7,370 nucleotides of DNA from contig CAJMSV010000085.1 of the NCBI GenBank assembly GCA_905216175.1, positions 1 through 7,370 on the forward strand, given 5' to 3'. The position numbers and the translations under genes were made by a program. The DNA is from an uncultured bacterium. Its GTDB lineage: Bacteria > Actinomycetota > Coriobacteriia > Coriobacteriales > Coriobacteriaceae. This document shows positions 5,779 through 7,370 of this stretch, piece after piece. How positions within the stretch are numbered: the stretch's first letter is position 1; every line of letters starts with the position of its first letter. Below the pieces are notes generated by a model. It saw nothing but the letters and a program-made list of their open reading frames with translations, searched no databases and had not been told where the DNA came from.

Positions 5779-6816
5779 CTAAAGGCCGCCGTCCCAGTGC
5801 CGAATCACGAATTCTCGCAGGTCGTTCTGACGTTTCTGGAACGCTTCGCTTCGGTCGCACTTAAGGCCCATAGCGAGTGCGATGGCGTTCATCGCCCGGT
5901 GCAATTGCAGCTGATGGGCAAACTGAGTCCCAGTGAGGACGATCATCCTAAAGCCCAGCGCGCTCAGCACGGTCATACGCTCCGCATCCGACGCGCTACG
6001 CTGTTTATCAAGATGGTCCGAGCCGTTGTATTCAATCCCCGTACCGCTTGCAGGCGCATATACGTCAATCTCGAAATACCCGGCCTTTGCGAGATACTTG
6101 AACTCGTTGGGAACATCGACCCGATGGTTGAGCTCGATCTTGGCGTATCCCAGCCCGCCCTGGGAACGTTTCGCTACGACCATGATTGCGGTGGCCGTCT
6201 CCATGGGCGACCGCGCGCCATCGTGCACGCGCTTGAGCACGGCGGCCGCGCGTATAGCCCCCTGACGAGATCGGTTCTCATTGCAATAAGCGATCAAGTC
6301 GGCAACGGTATACCTCTGCCCCATCTCGATATAATCGCCTGTCGACAGATGATTCAAATGGTATCGGGCGCAGATTTCGTAGCCATATTCCAGCTGCTCG
6401 GGCTCGCTCATCCACGAACCCGCTTGGACAAAGCACATGGCCTCATCAACCACCAGAAGGCCCTCTGCCACCTCGATAAGATGGCTTGGAGGTACCGGCG
6501 CTCCAAACACGTGGCACCTAAATCCAGCCGGCGTCGAGCGCTCAAAATCGAAGTTGACGAGCGTGTCGATATGATCGAGCTCTTCTCGTGGAATACCGAG
6601 CGAAACCAGATAGTCGGTAACAATCCCGACGGCCGTTGAAGCCCTCAGTCCCTTGGCATCGAGTCCCAATTTGGGCAGGCCCGCGGTCGGCTCCGCCTCG
6701 TTAGCAAGCGAGTCCTCATCGTATAGGCTGCTTGCTCGCGAGAGCGGCTCGAACGGGCGCGCCACGTTGTGGTACAGCCAGGCAGTCTTATGGGACAGGA
6801 CGATCGGCAGGTCCAT
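5779..6816 (-). CDS. DUF559/Vsr-like PD-(D/E)XK nuclease-fold protein, function unknown
   Basis: This is a 345-residue soluble protein without signal peptide or membrane segments. The N-terminus (LSHKTAWLYH, 7-16) recalls the winged-helix start of AbiEi-type proteins. The last third looks like a small PD-(D/E)XK domain of the DUF559/Vsr kind: SPMET with E206, then EIDVY with D251, IEYNGSDH with E262 and H268, DAERMTVLSALGF (277-289) and IVLTGTQF. I recall similar proteins, often several per genome and annotated hypothetical or endonuclease-domain, from Coriobacteriia. In E-Y-N the position usually filled by D or K carries Asn, so catalysis is uncertain. The ATG at 6816 follows GGAGGG (6820-6825) by 3 nt. 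The gene stands alone, bracketed by copies 2 and 3 of the 65-bp palindrome. No toxin partner (AbiEii-like) is adjacent. A defence or mobile-element role is speculation. Confidence 0.75.
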   Translation of the reverse strand: MDLPIVLSHKTAWLYHNVARPFEPLSRASSLYDEDSLANEAEPTAGLPKLGLDAKGLRASTAVGIVTDYLVSLGIPREELDHIDTLVNFDFERSTPAGFRCHVFGAPVPPSHLIEVAEGLLVVDEAMCFVQAGSWMSEPEQLEYGYEICARYHLNHLSTGDYIEMGQRYTVADLIAYCNENRSRQGAIRAAAVLKRVHDGARSPMETATAIMVVAKRSQGGLGYAKIELNHRVDVPNEFKYLAKAGYFEIDVYAPASGTGIEYNGSDHLDKQRSASDAERMTVLSALGFRMIVLTGTQFAHQLQLHRAMNAIALAMGLKCDRSEAFQKRQNDLREFVIRHWDGGL

Positions 6817-6917
6817 GAGCCCTCCAATGGAGTCGGATAACCAACCTTATTCCCCTGCCCACGGGTCCGCACACCTTCGTGCGCAAGAAAGCGATTCCAC
6901 CCGATCGAGTGGCAGAA

Positions 6918-6982
6918 AAACCATCACAACATTCGATGCTTTTCCCGTTTTTGGCAAAAAACGTCGAATGTTGTGATTGTTT
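6918..6982 (+). repeat. 65-bp palindromic repeat, copy 3
   Basis: Arms lie at 6918-6936 and 6964-6982, with one mismatch (C6922 against T6978). The centre is nearly that of copy 2, and the orientation is the same. It lies 101 bp upstream of the nuclease-like gene's ATG, in the intergenic region shared with the divergent MATE gene. Confidence 0.9.
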
Positions 6983-7014
6983 GAGGTGAGGGGCGCTAAG
7001 CCTACACGGCGCAT

Positions 7015-7054
7015 GCCCGTATTCAAATGGAAATGAATACAGGCTCACTTTTTT
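7015..7054 (+). terminator. Hairpin followed by a T-run
   Basis: GCC-C-GTATTC (7015-7024) pairs with GAATAC-A-GGC (7035-7044), one mismatch, and TTTTTT follows after four bases. It looks like a weak rightward terminator, yet no rightward gene lies upstream and the predicted MATE promoter is downstream. It may insulate MATE from stray transcription, or be chance. Confidence 0.3.
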
Positions 7055-7082
7055 CACCCCGCTGCCAACACAAACCTTGACT

Positions 7083-7120
7083 CTACAATCGTTGTAGGGT
7101 TTTCACTACACTGGTAGCTA
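7083..7120 (+). promoter_or_regulatory. MATE promoter with two palindromes
   Basis: CTACAA-TCG-TTGTAG (7083-7097) is a perfect inverted repeat, and CTAC-ACTG-GTAG (7106-7117) a second one. The best promoter I can place is TTGTAG (7092-7097), a 17-bp spacer and TAGCTA (7115-7120) with an extended TGG; both boxes lie within or at the edge of the palindromes. A TTGACT at 7077-7082 is an alternative -35 but has no -10 box at proper spacing. The symmetry suggests an operator for a dimeric winged-helix repressor (BlaI, MarR or TetR type); none is encoded in the window. Confidence 0.45.
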
Positions 7121-7149
7121 AACGAACCAAGCCAGAAAGTGCCCCGCCC

Positions 7150-7370
7150 ATGGAACACGACCTCACACGCGGCAATGTCCTCAAGACCATCGCGACCTTT
7201 GCCCTGCCCTATATGCTCTCGTACTTTTTACAGATGCTCTACGGCATGGCCGACCTGTACATGATGGGGCAGTTTAGCGGCGCTGCCGGCATCACCGCCG
7301 TGGGCAATGGCGCACAGACACTCTATATCATTACCGTGGCGCTCGAGGGCCTGGCAATGGGTCCGACGGT
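7150..7370 (+). CDS. MATE family efflux transporter (N-terminal part)
   Basis: The frame is open from the ATG at 7150 to the right edge, giving 73 residues of what should be a protein of about 450. It begins MEHDLTRGNVLKTIATFALP and continues with LQMLYGMADLYMMGQFSG and ITAVGNGAQTLY. The short charged start, the first helix with a FALP motif, the Y-x(3)-D-x(3)-G pattern and the start of a second hydrophobic segment are typical of multidrug and toxin extrusion proteins of the NorM/DinF group, which export cationic compounds in exchange for Na+ or H+. AGAAAG (7134-7139) is a somewhat distant ribosome site (10 nt). It is divergent from the nuclease-like gene, with about 330 bp between the two starts. 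The substrate is unknown. Confidence 0.85.
   Translation, partial: MEHDLTRGNVLKTIATFALPYMLSYFLQMLYGMADLYMMGQFSGAAGITAVGNGAQTLYIITVALEGLAMGPT

Noticed and set aside
6868..6883. CGCAC/GTGCG hairpin upstream of the nuclease-like gene
   Set aside because: A 5-bp stem in GC-rich DNA is expected by chance, with no supporting T-run or promoter match.
1564..6982. CRISPR array
   Set aside because: The repeats are long palindromes kilobases apart with genes between them, with no regular spacers and no cas genes.

Overview
The window is GC-rich DNA carrying six protein-coding genes: five read leftward (- strand) and one rightward (+ strand, cut by the right edge). The most likely source is a Coriobacteriia gut actinobacterium of the Collinsella type. 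That placement is an inference. It rests on GC-rich codon use, an alanine-rich MoaC-MobB fusion, a PD-(D/E)XK-like protein of a kind I associate with this class, and short intergenic hairpins with a GTGcCTGgCCC-type loop. No rRNA, tRNA or CRISPR array was seen.

Layout, left to right. 1-582 holds no convincing gene. It has a GC-rich hairpin with a T-run that could attenuate a leftward gene beyond the left edge, then an AT-rich stretch (about 200-540) with a perfect 19-bp palindrome. 583-1404 (-) is a Cof-type HAD phosphatase with its own promoter near 1460-1490. 1629-2915 (-) is an MFS exporter. 3181-4482 (-) and 4487-5542 (-) form a two-gene molybdenum cofactor operon, moaA followed 4 nt later by a moaC-mobB fusion, closed by a terminator at 3089-3123. 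5779-6816 (-) is a DUF559/Vsr-like nuclease-fold protein of unknown function. 7150-7370 (+) is the start of a MATE efflux gene, transcribed divergently.

MoaA and MoaC together convert GTP to cyclic pyranopterin monophosphate. The MobB part is a GTP-binding accessory of the later nucleotide-attachment step. One operon therefore covers the first and a late step of cofactor synthesis, with the middle genes (moaD, moaE, moeA, mogA, mobA) absent here. The other genes look like independent units.

The strongest unexplained signal is intergenic. Three copies of a 65-bp near-perfect palindrome (19-bp arms beginning AAACCATCACAACATTCGA) lie at 1564-1628 (inverted), 5676-5740 and 6918-6982. The last two are in the same orientation and bracket the nuclease-like gene; the first touches the stop codon of the MFS gene. 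A second family of smaller hairpins (538-568, 1502-1528, 3089-3123) lies downstream of three of the leftward genes and seems to serve partly as terminators.
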